Shown in pieces: positions 49,762-60,201 of a stretch of DNA of 64,000 nucleotides. Both the position numbers and the translations under genes were made by a program. How positions within the stretch are numbered: position 1 is the first letter of the stretch; the number at the start of each line of letters is the position of its first letter. A model generated the notes under the pieces. That model did no database searches. It saw nothing but the letters and a program-made list of their open reading frames with translations, and was not told where the DNA came from. The stretch is taken from the NCBI GenBank assembly GCA_035582835.1, contig JAYKAV010000004.1, positions 179,707-243,706 of the forward strand, written 5' to 3'. Source of the DNA: Phoebastria nigripes. Lineage: Eukaryota > Chordata > Aves > Procellariiformes > Diomedeidae.

Positions 49762-50341
49762 TGTCATGGTTTAACCCCAGCCAGCAACTGAGCTCGCTCC
49801 CCCCCAGTGGGATGGGGGAGACAATCAGAAGGGTAAAAGTGAGAAAACTCGTAGGTTGAGATAAGGACAGTTTAATAGGGAAAGCAAAAGCTGCGTGTGC
49901 AAGCAAAGCAAAACAAGGAATTCATTCACCACTTCCCATCGGCAGGCAGGTGTTCAGCCATCTCCAGGAAAGCAGGGCTCCATCACGTGTAACGGTTACT
50001 TGGGAAGACAAAACACCATCACTCTGAACATCCCCCACTTCCTTCTTCTTCCCCCAGCTTTTTATTGCTGAGCATGATGTCATATGGTATGAAATATCCC
50101 TTTGGTCAGTTGGGGTCAGCTGTCCCAGCTGTGTCCCCTCCCAACTTCTTGTGCACTCCCAGCCTACTCGCTGGTGGGGTGGGGTGAGAGACAGAAAAGG
50201 CCTTGACTCTGTGTAAGCACTGCTCAGCAATAGCTAAAACATCCCTGTGTTATCAACACTGTTTTCAGTACAAATCCAAAACATAGCNCCATGCTAGCTA
50301 CTATGAAGAAAATTAACTCTATCCCAGCCAAAACCATCACA
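49762..50341 (-). mobile_element. ERVL-type solo LTR, intermediate age
   Basis: 580-bp member of the same family as 22808-23383 and 47200-47750. + strand ends TGTCATGGTTTAACCCC and AAAACCATCACA. The minus-strand polyadenylation signal ATTAAACTG is intact and a TATA-like CAATAAAAAG replaces the canonical box. Flanking 5-mers (GGTGG and GTGCT) do not match, so the target duplication has decayed or been lost. The 102-codon minus frame inside is a chance frame. Confidence 0.9.
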
Positions 50342-51017
50342 GTGCTTAACTGGGCTGTCCTGGTAAACCTAGACACAGCTCTATAATCAGTTCCAGTTTG
50401 AAGGCACAGTCCTTTTATGTCTGCAGTGTTTCCCCTTCATTTGATACTATAAGAGCATACCGTGTCCTGGTTTGGGATGAAAACAGATCACATAATGTCC
50501 AATGACATCAGGAATTTTGGTTTCTGCATGCAGATTAGCATGCAGATATGAAACCTTAAAAACAATCCCAGCAACCCTCTTTTTCCTTGCAATCACCATA
50601 CTCTAATGTTAGTGATGAAAACACAACAATAGAATAATTAATGCCCACTTTCTCACCAGTAAACTGAACAAACCTTCACATCTGAAGGAACTATAGATTT
50701 CTTCCCCAGTCAATGAATGTGATTGACCATGTCTAATTTGCAAGGCATAACAACACTGCAGCTTCAGGTATAAAAAATAACATTCCCACTTTTTTCCTGG
50801 TAGTCTCATACATTTCCTTTAAATTTTTTCACATGTATGTATTTTTAATGTAGGTTCTTAAATGACTAATCAGCTGAGAGCAGTCCTAAAACCAAACAGA
50901 TTTGTTTAATCTTTATCACTTGCAAGTTATAATAGCTAGAGATCTAATGATGCTTTATTTGGCTTTATCATCTTAAAAATTGGACATGTTGATGATGACA
51001 AACCATTGTCAAGACAG
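50342..51017. other. Unique spacer
   Basis: Non-coding. Contains two GCATGC palindromes 15 bases apart in a short imperfect tandem (near 50,528-50,552). The TGTCCTGGTTTGGGATG at about 50,463 resembles an ERVL LTR start, but the similarity does not continue. Confidence 0.4.
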
Positions 51018-51495
51018 TTCATAGAATCATAGAATCATAGAATAGTTTGGGTTGGAAGGGACCTTTAAAGGTCATCTAGTCAAACCCCCCTCCCGTGGGC
51101 AGGGACATCTCCAACTAGATCAGGTTGCTCAGAGCCCCGTCCAACCTGACCTTGAATGTTTCCAGGGATGGGGCATCTACCACCTCTCTGCGCAACCTGT
51201 TCCAGTGTTTCACCACCCTCAGCATCAAAAATTTCTTCCTTATATCTAGTTTAAATCTACACTCTTTTAGTTTAAAGCCATTACCCCTTGTCCTATCACA
51301 ACAGGCCCTGCTAAAAAGTCTGTCCCCATCTTTCTTATAAGCCCCCTTTAAGTACTGAAAGGCTGCAATAAGGTCTCCCCGGAGCCTTCTCTTCTCCAGG
51401 CTGAACAACCCCAACTCTCTCAGCCTTTCTTCATAGGAGAGGCATGCCATCCCCCTGATCATTTTTGTGGCCCTCCTCTGGACCCGCTCCATATG
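51018..51495 (-). mobile_element. CR1 LINE, 3' tail, second subfamily
   Basis: 5'-truncated CR1 on the minus strand. Antisense terminal repeat (TCATAGAA units) at 51018-51045, 3' UTR with GGTTGGAAGGGACCTTTAAA, then ORF2 C-terminus up to about 51495. Its UTR and protein differ clearly from the 6482-8333 and 12612-13069 copies, so it is another CR1 subfamily. Copies decay slowly here, since its coding part is still open. Confidence 0.95.
51115..51495 (-). pseudogene. CR1 ORF2 C-terminal fragment
   Basis: About 125 codons ending at the natural stop near 51115. It contains [20 protein letters not shown] and the [12 protein letters not shown] block (here KLDIRKKF). The first residues of the open frame (before VQRRATKMI) are close to the truncation point. 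No catalytic residues are present. Confidence 0.9.
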
Positions 51496-54400
51496 CCATA
51501 ACACATCAGGAGACCAAGGTATTAAATTAACTGTTTGATCCTATGCACAAAAGAACAGTCTGTGTTAGGCAGCAACTTTACCAACTGTTTTGTCTTTGAT
51601 AATGGCCAGAGGTGGATGCTTCAGAGGGTATATGAGAATGGAGGACTGAGGTGGTACAGAATATCCTTCTGTTTCCAGCAATCTGTTAATTAGGAAGTTT
51701 ACAATTTTCTGAAGGACAGAAATCTATTATTAAAACTGCAAAAAAAAAAAAACAAAAACCCCAATAAAAAATCCAGTTTAAAAATATCTGTGTGTGTCCT
51801 TCCATTCATTGCAGATGGGATGTGGTATAAACAAGAATGTGAAGAAAAGCTGAACTTGCGCTTACTTTTTTGAGGAAGCAGATTCTTTTATGCTGGATTT
51901 TTATTTCTGAAGGGCATTGCCATCTCACAGAAACTTGTATGATTTCATTACAATAGCACCTGACATTAAATTATAACGATTCTTTTGTTGGTTTTGCTAT
52001 TGTTGTTCTTCCTTTTGTTTGTGTGTGTGTTTTTGTATTTTGTTTTGCTTAATTTGGGATTTTGTTTCCCTCTTCTCCCTCTACACTCCTTTGAAATCAT
52101 CTGGACTATACATTCCATCCAGACACATGGGACTTTAAAATCTGCTTCTAACCCAGCTACTGAGTTATCCTCTAACAGAAAAACAGGTTTTAGATAACCA
52201 ATGAACGCAAAACTATTTAACTGGACACAGAACTATTAAGCTCACATCCAATGTATTTTCTGTTAAAATTCCGCCATACTCCTAATGATACCAGTTTCTG
52301 AATAAACTGGCAGGTGCAGTGTAAATGGGAAAACTAGATTTTTTTTAATCTCAATTTCATTAAAAGCAATTCAGAATATTGACCTGTGTAAGCACTTACG
52401 GAAACAGAAAAATGGTCTCTAGGCATCAAAATTATAAAACTAAGAAACCTTTGCCAAGCATGGCATACATATCACCAAAATGTGAGTATTACAAAATTTT
52501 GCACAGAATGTGATCTGTTAAAAACAACAAAAAATCCCAGACCTGCCAGGTTTAATATCAAATACATCAATCTGTTTAAAAATCAATGAGTTTGAATACA
52601 ATTAATGAAAATGTTTCGGTACTGTTTTGTTCTCTCTGCTCAGAATGATTTTAAATAGTATCTGAAGATGTGGCAGAATAATGGGAAAGTACCAATTTGC
52701 TGTATATTTAGATCTAGTATGCTAGAAGTTTGGGACATAACTTACATTTAATTACATTAAATGAGTTAAGAAGTCAGAAATTAAGATGCATTTGAAGCCT
52801 GTGGTTCAATTATTTAGCTGCAGTTCATAGTGGCTTTCCTCTACTAACTGTGAAGACCAAAGGCTTTTTGAAGTATTAGAATAACACACTCAATGTATGT
52901 TACTTCATGTATAGTATTTACTATTACATGTATATTAATTACTAAATATTAATTACGTCATGTATAGCATACATGAATGATGGGTAGAAACATCTTAATA
53001 AGACGGTCCTGCTCTCTATTTCTTATTTAGACAAAATGGGGAAATCTGAGGTAAGACCTTAGATATGCTGTTGGTACATTGTCCTTTTTGCTTATTGATG
53101 GCAGTAATATTATTCATGACAAAGGTCTTTTTGTGTGAGAGAGAGTTCAGATTGGACTCTGTATTCCTCATTTTTGAAATTAAGTCTATTTAAATTGCAA
53201 GTGAGAGTTGATACACCATCCCACTATTTTTTAAGCAAAAGATAGATCTTGGACGGCTGCGAGAACTTGGACAGAACCAGAGATGGCTGTCTTGCACAAA
53301 TATGCTGCTCCCTGTGAGGAAGTAACTCCTGATCCCATTGACTTCAGGCTGTCTTGTACTGTGCTGAGTAACTTCATCTTGTTTCAAACAGTGACTCCCA
53401 GGTCAACCACACTGCTTGAAGCAACTCTATAGGAGCTGAGAGCAGCAGCAAAACCAGGAGCAGCTGTCTGACCAGGGCTTGCGTCTCTGTGAGATAGCCT
53501 CTCTTGGCTCCCCTGAGTTCAAAACTCTGCAGGAACTGCTGCTTTACCAGAGAGATTAGTCTAACATGTCTTTTTCTTGCAAATCAGAATCTCCCATTAT
53601 ATAATGGGAGAGAGCCACGAGACCCTTGCATAAAATATCTTCCTTTGGGGGTGCTGGAGGTGTTGGCTTTTGCACTCCTAATGACTCATGGACTTAGTGG
53701 GAGTTGGGGGAGTTACGTCTTACACAGGAGCAGAGCTACAAGCTGTCGTGGAGGATGTCTGTTCAGGAATGGAGTAGGAGCAGCAGTCTTTCCACGGGTG
53801 AAACACCAAGTTACGGCTCCTTAGTTGATGACCAGTGTATTTCCTTTGTGCAAGGTACAAATTTCCAGGGGTATTTGACACTATATCCTTCATTTTAGTT
53901 TTCTTTTATCTCAAGCACAAAGCAATATATTTGCATTTTCAGCTATTTTGTCAATAGGAATGTCATTAATAGACCTATAGAACCTGGACAGACTCAGAGC
54001 ACACCATCAACAAGGAATATCAAAAAAGGGGTGAAATAACGATGTCTAGAAAAGGTCTCACCAGACCAAAATTACCATTGACATAACAAGAAAGAAATTG
54101 TATCAGAGGTAATGATTCCAACTCTTCTAAAAGCTCCCTACTGGAATCTAACATGTCCTCACAGGGAAGAAAGGCTGTGACATTCCTGAGTGAACCCAAT
54201 TCACAGGCTAACTCCGGTATAAAATTCTGCACAAGTTCATTCTCATAAAATGAAAATGAACAATGGGAAATAACTTTGTCAGTTGAATTATTTTTTAACT
54301 GTTCTCTGTGCTATGTGTATTCCTCCTACCCATGACGAAACAGTGTCACTAATGGCTATGAACAAGTAACTCTCTTACCAAAGCTCAAATCTCTGGGTAT

Positions 54401-54789
54401 TTTGCTGTAGTGGGGAGCAATTCTCAGAACCAACATAATGTCCTGTTGTATGTTTTGTAAGCACTTTTGACATCTAACCAATAGTTGTGAATTGTTATTC
54501 TTTTGTCTCACAGATAATGCTTCATTTTCATCCAATTTTTATAGTGAGCAACACTACTGCCTTTTAAGGCTCTGTGGTAAGTTTTATGCAGTTCTTTATA
54601 TTTTTGTAAACAACTGGTCAGGTCGGAATTGTGTTCGGTGCCATTGTATATGTAAGGACAGCTTCCAATTGAAAACAAAAAAAACAAACAAAAAAACCCA
54701 ACACAAACTTGTTACCAGTCAAAGTAAAATGTTACTTCAACTTTCTTATTTGCTACATGCACATAATTAGCATAAGTTTCTTAATTGTA
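51496..54789. other. Unique non-coding stretch
   Basis: About 3.3 kb. Contains a perfect 22-bp palindrome at 53590-53611 (listed) and, from 53,230 to 53,830, a less AT-rich block. The 106-codon and 65-codon frames of that block show no domain I recognise. No transposon was recognised. Confidence 0.45.
53590..53611. repeat. Perfect 22-bp palindrome
   Basis: The half TCTCCCATTAT is followed with no spacer by its exact reverse complement ATAATGGGAGA. The centre is TATATA. It may form a cruciform or bind a dimeric factor; it resembles an over-long CArG core (CC...A/T...GG). There is no transposon context. Confidence 0.85.
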
Positions 54790-56573
54790 TCCAAGAAATG
54801 TAGTCAGTGACCCAGGAGGAAAATATAGATACTGTCTGAGCATGCAGGATTGGGGTTAGGAAAGCCAAAACCCATTTAGTGTGGAATCTGAATGGTAACA
54901 AGAAGGGATTCCACAGGTACATCAGCAGCAAAAGGAAGACCAGGGAAAACATGGGTCCACTGCTGAATGAGGCAGTGGACCTGGTGACAAAGGACATTGA
55001 AAAGTATGAGGTACTCAATGCCTTCTTCACCTTCGTCTTTACGGGTAAGATTTGACCTCAGGAATCCCAGGCCCCTGAGACCTGGGGGAAAGTCTGGATA
55101 AAGGAAAACTTACTCTTGGTGGGAGAGGATCAGGTTATGGCACATTTAAACAAACTGGACGTAACCATGTCACCCCTATCTTCAAGAAAGACCAGAAAGA
55201 GGATCCAGTGAACTACAAGCTGGTCAGCCTCAACTCGATCCCTAGGAAACTGATGGAGCAAATAATCCTTGTAACTATTTCCAAATGTATCAAGTATCAT
55301 ATGAAGNACAAGAAGGTGATAAGGAGTAATCAGCATGGATTTATGAAGGACAAATCATATCGGACCAACCTAATGGTCTTCTATCAAGAGATGACTGGCT
55401 TGATTGATGAGCAGAGAACAGTGTATGTTGTTTATTTTGACTTCAGCAAGGCTTTTGACACTGTCTCCCATAACATCCTCATAGACACCTGGTGAAGTAT
55501 GGACTGGGTAAGAAGACAGTGAGGTGGACTGAAAGCTGACTGAACTTCTGGGCTCAAAGAGTTGTTATCAGTGGTACCAAGTCCATCTGGATGCCAGTCC
55601 CTAGTGGTATATCCCAGTGATTGATACCAGGGCCAATATTTTTTAGCATCTTCATTAATGACCTGGATGATGGGACAGAGTGTGCCCTCAGCAAGTTCGC
55701 AGATGATAAAAACTGGGAGAATTGGCAAGGTGGTGGATAGGCCAGATGGTTGTGCTGCCCTTCGTAGGGACCTTGACAGGCTGGAGAAATGGCTGACAGG
55801 AATCTCATGAAGTTCAAAAATGCAAACGCCAAGTATTGCACCTGGGAAGGAAGAGCTCCATGCAGCAGTACAGGCTAGAGACTGGATGGCTGGAAGGCAA
55901 CTTTGCAGAGGAAACCCTGGGAGTCCTGGTGGACCTGTACTTGACCATGAACCAGCAGTGCAAAGAGGGAAAATAGTGTCCTGGACTGCATTAGGAAGAA
56001 TGTTGCCAGCAGGTCAAGGGAGGTGATCCTTCCTCTCTGCTCAGCTTGATGAAACACATCTGGAGTGCTGGGTCCAGTGCTGGTCTCCCCAGCACAAGAG
56101 AGACAGGGATATACTGGAACATGTCTGGGGGTCACAAAGATGATTAAGGGCTTGGATCATCTGTAGTATGAGGAGAGGCTGAGAGAGCTGGGACTGTTCA
56201 TTCTGGAGCAGAGAAGGCTAAAGGGGATCTTATCAATGTGTATAAATATCTGATGGGGGAGTAAAGAAGAAGAAGGTACTAGGTTCTTCTCAGTGGTATC
56301 CAATGACAGGACAAAGGCAATGGGCACACACCGAAATACAGAAAATTCCATTTAAACACAACATTTTTTTTTTTTTTTATATGATCATGATCGCAATGTT
56401 ATGTGTTGCTCAAAGAAGTTGTGGAGCCTCCATTCTTGGAGATATCCAAAACCCAACTGGACATGGTCCTGAGCAACCTTCTCTGGCTGACCCTGCTCTG
56501 AGCAGGGGGTTGGACTAGACGGTGCCTCTGATGATCCAGAGGTGCCTTCCTGGTCTGTGATTCTGTGACTCTT
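54790..56573 (+). mobile_element. CR1 LINE, long but heavily decayed
   Basis: About 1.8 kb of CR1 on the plus strand, from the end of the endonuclease/linker region through reverse transcriptase to the 3' UTR (TTGGACTAGACGGTGCCTC) and a decayed terminal repeat (GATTCTGTGACTC). It has numerous stops and frameshifts and an A/T homopolymer (T15 at 56364-56378) inside the coding tail. An internal deletion lies at about 55,170. Divergence is much greater than in the 6482-8333 copy, so the insertion is old. Confidence 0.93.
54840..56340 (+). pseudogene. CR1 ORF2 reverse transcriptase remnant
   Basis: Recognisable pieces in several frames: a linker piece with GNKKGFHRYISSKRKTREN at about 54,890-54,950; then the frame from 55208 with HGFMKDKSYRTNLMVFYQ and motif A YFDFSKAFDTVSHN (residues 76-89 of that 95-codon frame). 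Then, after a frameshift near 55,495, IFINDLDDGTECALSKF and the catalytic FADD at 55696-55707; finally [10 protein letters not shown] near 56,170. The GPDG-to-WKKAN segment expected before the VTPIFKK motif is missing (deletion of roughly 130 bases at about 55,170). Confidence 0.88.
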
Positions 56574-58201
56574 TGTAGTGCATGTCCTTATACCAAGATG
56601 AATGCTGTTGATCAATAAAATATGCTTGGAATAACAGCGTACAAGGTAGCAAACACAAACTTAATTTAATTTGTTTGTGGCATGATTTGTGAAGGTAAAA
56701 TATCTCAGAAAACCTGGGAGATAAACAGATTTTCAGAATGAATATTAACCTTCCCAGATTTTCTGTCATTGCTACAATAATATTTTCAGTTATATAGATA
56801 AAGAAAGGGTTTTACCCCTTCCNGTTCCACTTACATTATAGCTTTCTGGTTTTAATTGTAATGTTTCAGAAATTAGAAAGTTACATTTTTCAGACTGTAA
56901 AGGAAATGATTACTACATAAACCTTATTAGTAAGGTTGTAGAATGGATGGAGATAATGGAGTATTTTTCCTACTCAAGGGAATGCCTTGATTTTTAATCC
57001 TTGCCTCCTTGCAATGACAATCATATTGTAAGGAGGAGTGGTATTCTGGGGACAGTGAAGTGACAGAGCAGTGAAATCGAACAAATCATATTCTCCATTA
57101 ACATAATGGGATTTAACGTGTTGCTTAGGAACATAACCACTTTCAATTGTCCCTCCGATGTCCAGTCTGTACACAGTGATTTTCAGTAGTGTGAAATATT
57201 TCTGACACCTTGTTTAGCGCTTTTAGACTTTATTACACCAGATCCCTATAATGTTTCACAAATGAATTTGTTTTCTTTTATAAACTTTTTAAAAGGTCTT
57301 CCCATCTGGAAATACACTTGACTATAACCTTTTCAGGCTAAATTAAGATGAGTTCATTTTGATAATTTTTTATTTCACTGGTAATGTGCTGTTTAGTCAC
57401 CAGATAATGGGGCTTTTCATAGATGATGAGAACTCATTATCCCAATCTTCTAATAGAAATGCATCTTATCACAGGTGCGTGACTGCTATTCTTGATTTCA
57501 TTTGAGATCATGTCTGAAAAAATATATAAAATATGGTATCTTCGTTGTCCGTGGGGCAGCTTGTTAATAGACAATGTCCAAATCATTCACTGTGAAGTCC
57601 AGATGTGTCCTGTTTGTCCTCTGCTGAGAACATAACTTTTAATAATCTGAAATACAAGTTTAAATATCTAATAATAATAATGAAGAAGTAGTCAGAACTT
57701 ATCCCTTACTCATCTCTGTGCTACTGCAGGACCGGAAGAAGACATTTTGTTGGAGGTTTATCTCTAATCGTGACTATTCTTAACTACCCAGGGCTTTTAG
57801 CACTTTTTAGTTCTTACTCCAGAAATTCAAGAGAGAAAGATGTGTTTTAAACTTTGATTTGTTGATGGAAGGACTTGAAGCCATTCTAATTTCTGAAAAG
57901 GATTTTGTGTAGTATGTGAGTATAGCTGAAAAAAAGATCTGTCCTCATAAGTCATACATGAGGTGGATCTGTTCTTCCTGAGCAAAGGCAGTTGTTTTGG
58001 TGAAGAAAGCAGACTTTCTCTAGAATAAAGGTGAAAATTAGATTTTTTGGGGGATGGCTGTAGATACAAATGACTTAGTTGTGTACTGCCCTACTGGTAT
58101 TGCACAATACGCAATTCTTAGCATTCTGGACCTTCAAGAGTTCCTTGAGGACTTTTTATATTTCCCAAATTTATGATGCTGTGGGAAGTAACTGTCGAGA
58201 T
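56574..58201. other. Unique non-coding stretch
   Basis: AT-rich DNA with one N and no recognised gene or repeat. Open frames of 60-84 codons only. Confidence 0.5.
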
Positions 58202-58924
58202 TGTCACGGATGGGGTGAGAGAGAGAGATGCACTTCACTTGTGAGAGAGAAGCAGCAATATGTTTATTGATGTAAGACAGTGATTTAACAAAATTTGATA
58301 GTAAATGCGACAGTGACTTAACAAGATTCGATGGCAAGGTACACTTGATTATTTACTGCGTAGAGGACAGGGTCAGACAAAAGTGTCAGGGAGACCCTCC
58401 TGTTGAGTCATGAGGTTCATTGCTTTCTAAACTCCTTCTCAGAGAGGAGTTTAGGTGCGGCTGGATCCAATCCTAGTCCCAGACTTGGTCAACGGTTTAT
58501 GTCTAAAGGATTATATATGCACAATCAATCCTTTATATCACTTAACTAAGATTTCCAAGTTTAGCATGCTATTAGTCACTTACTGAGGATCTGTTGTGGC
58601 AAGGAATCTCTCGACCTTGAGGAGTAACCCTGAGAGGCGTCCCTACTCAAGGGGAGATCCTGGCATGCAGCCCGCTGCCGTGCAGGAGAGCTCAAAGGGC
58701 TCTTGGGCTGCCCCATATTTATGGGGGTAAGATGATTGACTCATAGTCATATTTACATACTGACTGCAGACGTTAGTTTCTTCCAAATTTGGCTTGAGTT
58801 GGACATTGACCAGCACTGTGGTTAGGTGGACGCATTGCCTNTTGTGTTATTATCTGTCTCCCCCAAATCCACTTTGAGCTGGATGCATCCATCACGACCA
58901 GACACATCCATCACGATCGCCACA
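58202..58924 (-). mobile_element. Solo LTR of a second endogenous retrovirus family (probable)
   Basis: On + it begins TGTCACGGATGGGGTGAGAG. On minus this is the LTR 3' end: AATAAACATATTGCTGC (signal at 58268-58263) lies 60 bases before the final CCGTGACA. The other end is placed at GCCACA (58924) because TG/CA ends agree, but no flanking duplication supports it and 58989 is an alternative. A CATAAATATGG (58723-58714, minus) may be the TATA box. It is unrelated to the ERVL-type family above and to the 16182 LTR. No retroviral genes are adjacent. Confidence 0.65.
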
Positions 58925-59907
58925 GGTGGTTTTCGCTTGAGCAGGGTTATGGGAAAAGGTCAGGTCAGGGGCAGGGGAGCACACTGCCAGAGAGATCAGG
59001 AAAAAATGAGGAATATTATAATTATATCTATTCCAGTGAGTGTACATTGTGGCTTCTACAATCTTACTTCCTTTCATGATATTCTCAAAAGCTTCAGGAA
59101 AATATTTTTCAGAGGCAGTCTTCCTTCCTTATGGTTTGCTTAGAGTTTCACCAGCTTGAATTTCAATCGAAACCTCTTCCTTTACGAAGAATGACAAGCA
59201 TATTGTTGTGACTATTTCCAGTGCCATTAACTTCCAGTTGCTTCAGCTCTCTTGAGTATTGAATTGGAGTTGTATATGCTCTGTCAATTGGAAAACATTT
59301 CTGGGGCTCCATGTTTAAAATCAAGCTCCTTATTTGTAACACATTTGATAGATATCAACAAGCAGAGATATATGAAGAACAAACAAAAATTTTGAGGGAG
59401 CCATGATATTTTAAATATATCAACTGAGTATGCATACATTTAATTAAGAAGCTTATCAAGATTTAACTCAGAAAATTGCTTAGTCTAGAGCATTTATCAG
59501 TCTTTTTTAAGTGATGGCTTTCTGTTTTTTCTTTGCCACTGTTTCTCAGTATGGTTTTTCTTTTTCTTTTTTTTCTTTTCTTTTAACTTTTCCAGGAGTA
59601 AAGAGTCACATCTACTTTATCCTCAGTGGACTTAGATAATTTACATAGATGTCCACTGCTTGCTAAACACTGTATCACAATAAGTATGTAATAGGTGATG
59701 GACTATTTGTAATATTTTTCAGATATTTGTCTTTATTTAAATATTCTTACCACATCCCTTTAGACTTACAGAAAATGGTAAAAGATAAATGTTCTTACAG
59801 AAAGAAATAAGAGAACTATGTTATAAAACAAATCACAAGGAAGGGGCATGTATTGCTGCACTACAGCAATATCTTTTATATCATCTCTTTCATTTGCTGA
59901 TGATCAC
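58925..59907. other. Unique non-coding stretch
   Basis: No gene or repeat recognised apart from a CTTTT-rich patch at about 59,555-59,590. Confidence 0.45.
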
Positions 59908-59990
59908 GCTGCCCCTGCTATAACTTGGCCCAGCTCTGAGCAAGTGTTTGGACCAGATGACTCTAGAGGTCCTTTTCAGCCTAAATTACT
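59908..59990 (+). mobile_element. Old CR1 3' UTR scrap
   Basis: Reads as a diverged CR1 tail: GCTCTGAGCAAGTGTTTGGA, then GATGACTCTAGAGGTCC and TCAGCCTAAATTACTTTATT in place of the terminal octamers. It is separated from the next CR1 piece by only a few bases. Confidence 0.7.
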
Positions 59991-59996
59991 TTATTT

Positions 59997-60201
59997 ACTG
60001 TGAGGGTGGTGAGACACTGAACAGGTTGCCCTGAGAAGTTTTGGATGCCCCATCATTGGAAGTGTTCAAGGCCAGGTTAGATGGGGCTTTGAGCAACGCG
60101 GTCTAGTGAAAGGTGTCCCTGCCCACGGCAGGGGGGTTGGAACTAGATGATCTCTAAGGTCCCTTCCAACCCAAACCATTCTATGATTCCATGATTCTAT
60201 G
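59997..60201 (+). mobile_element. CR1 3' tail fragment
   Basis: Last codons of ORF2, 3' UTR (AACTAGATGATCTCTAAGG, CCCTTCCAACCCAAACC) and an ATTCTATG/ATTCCATG terminal repeat. Its UTR is of the same type as 51018-51495, in opposite orientation. Confidence 0.93.

Noticed and set aside
50462..50480. TGTCCTGGTTTGGGATG as a further ERVL LTR start
   Set aside because: Similarity stops after about 17 bases and no LTR body follows.
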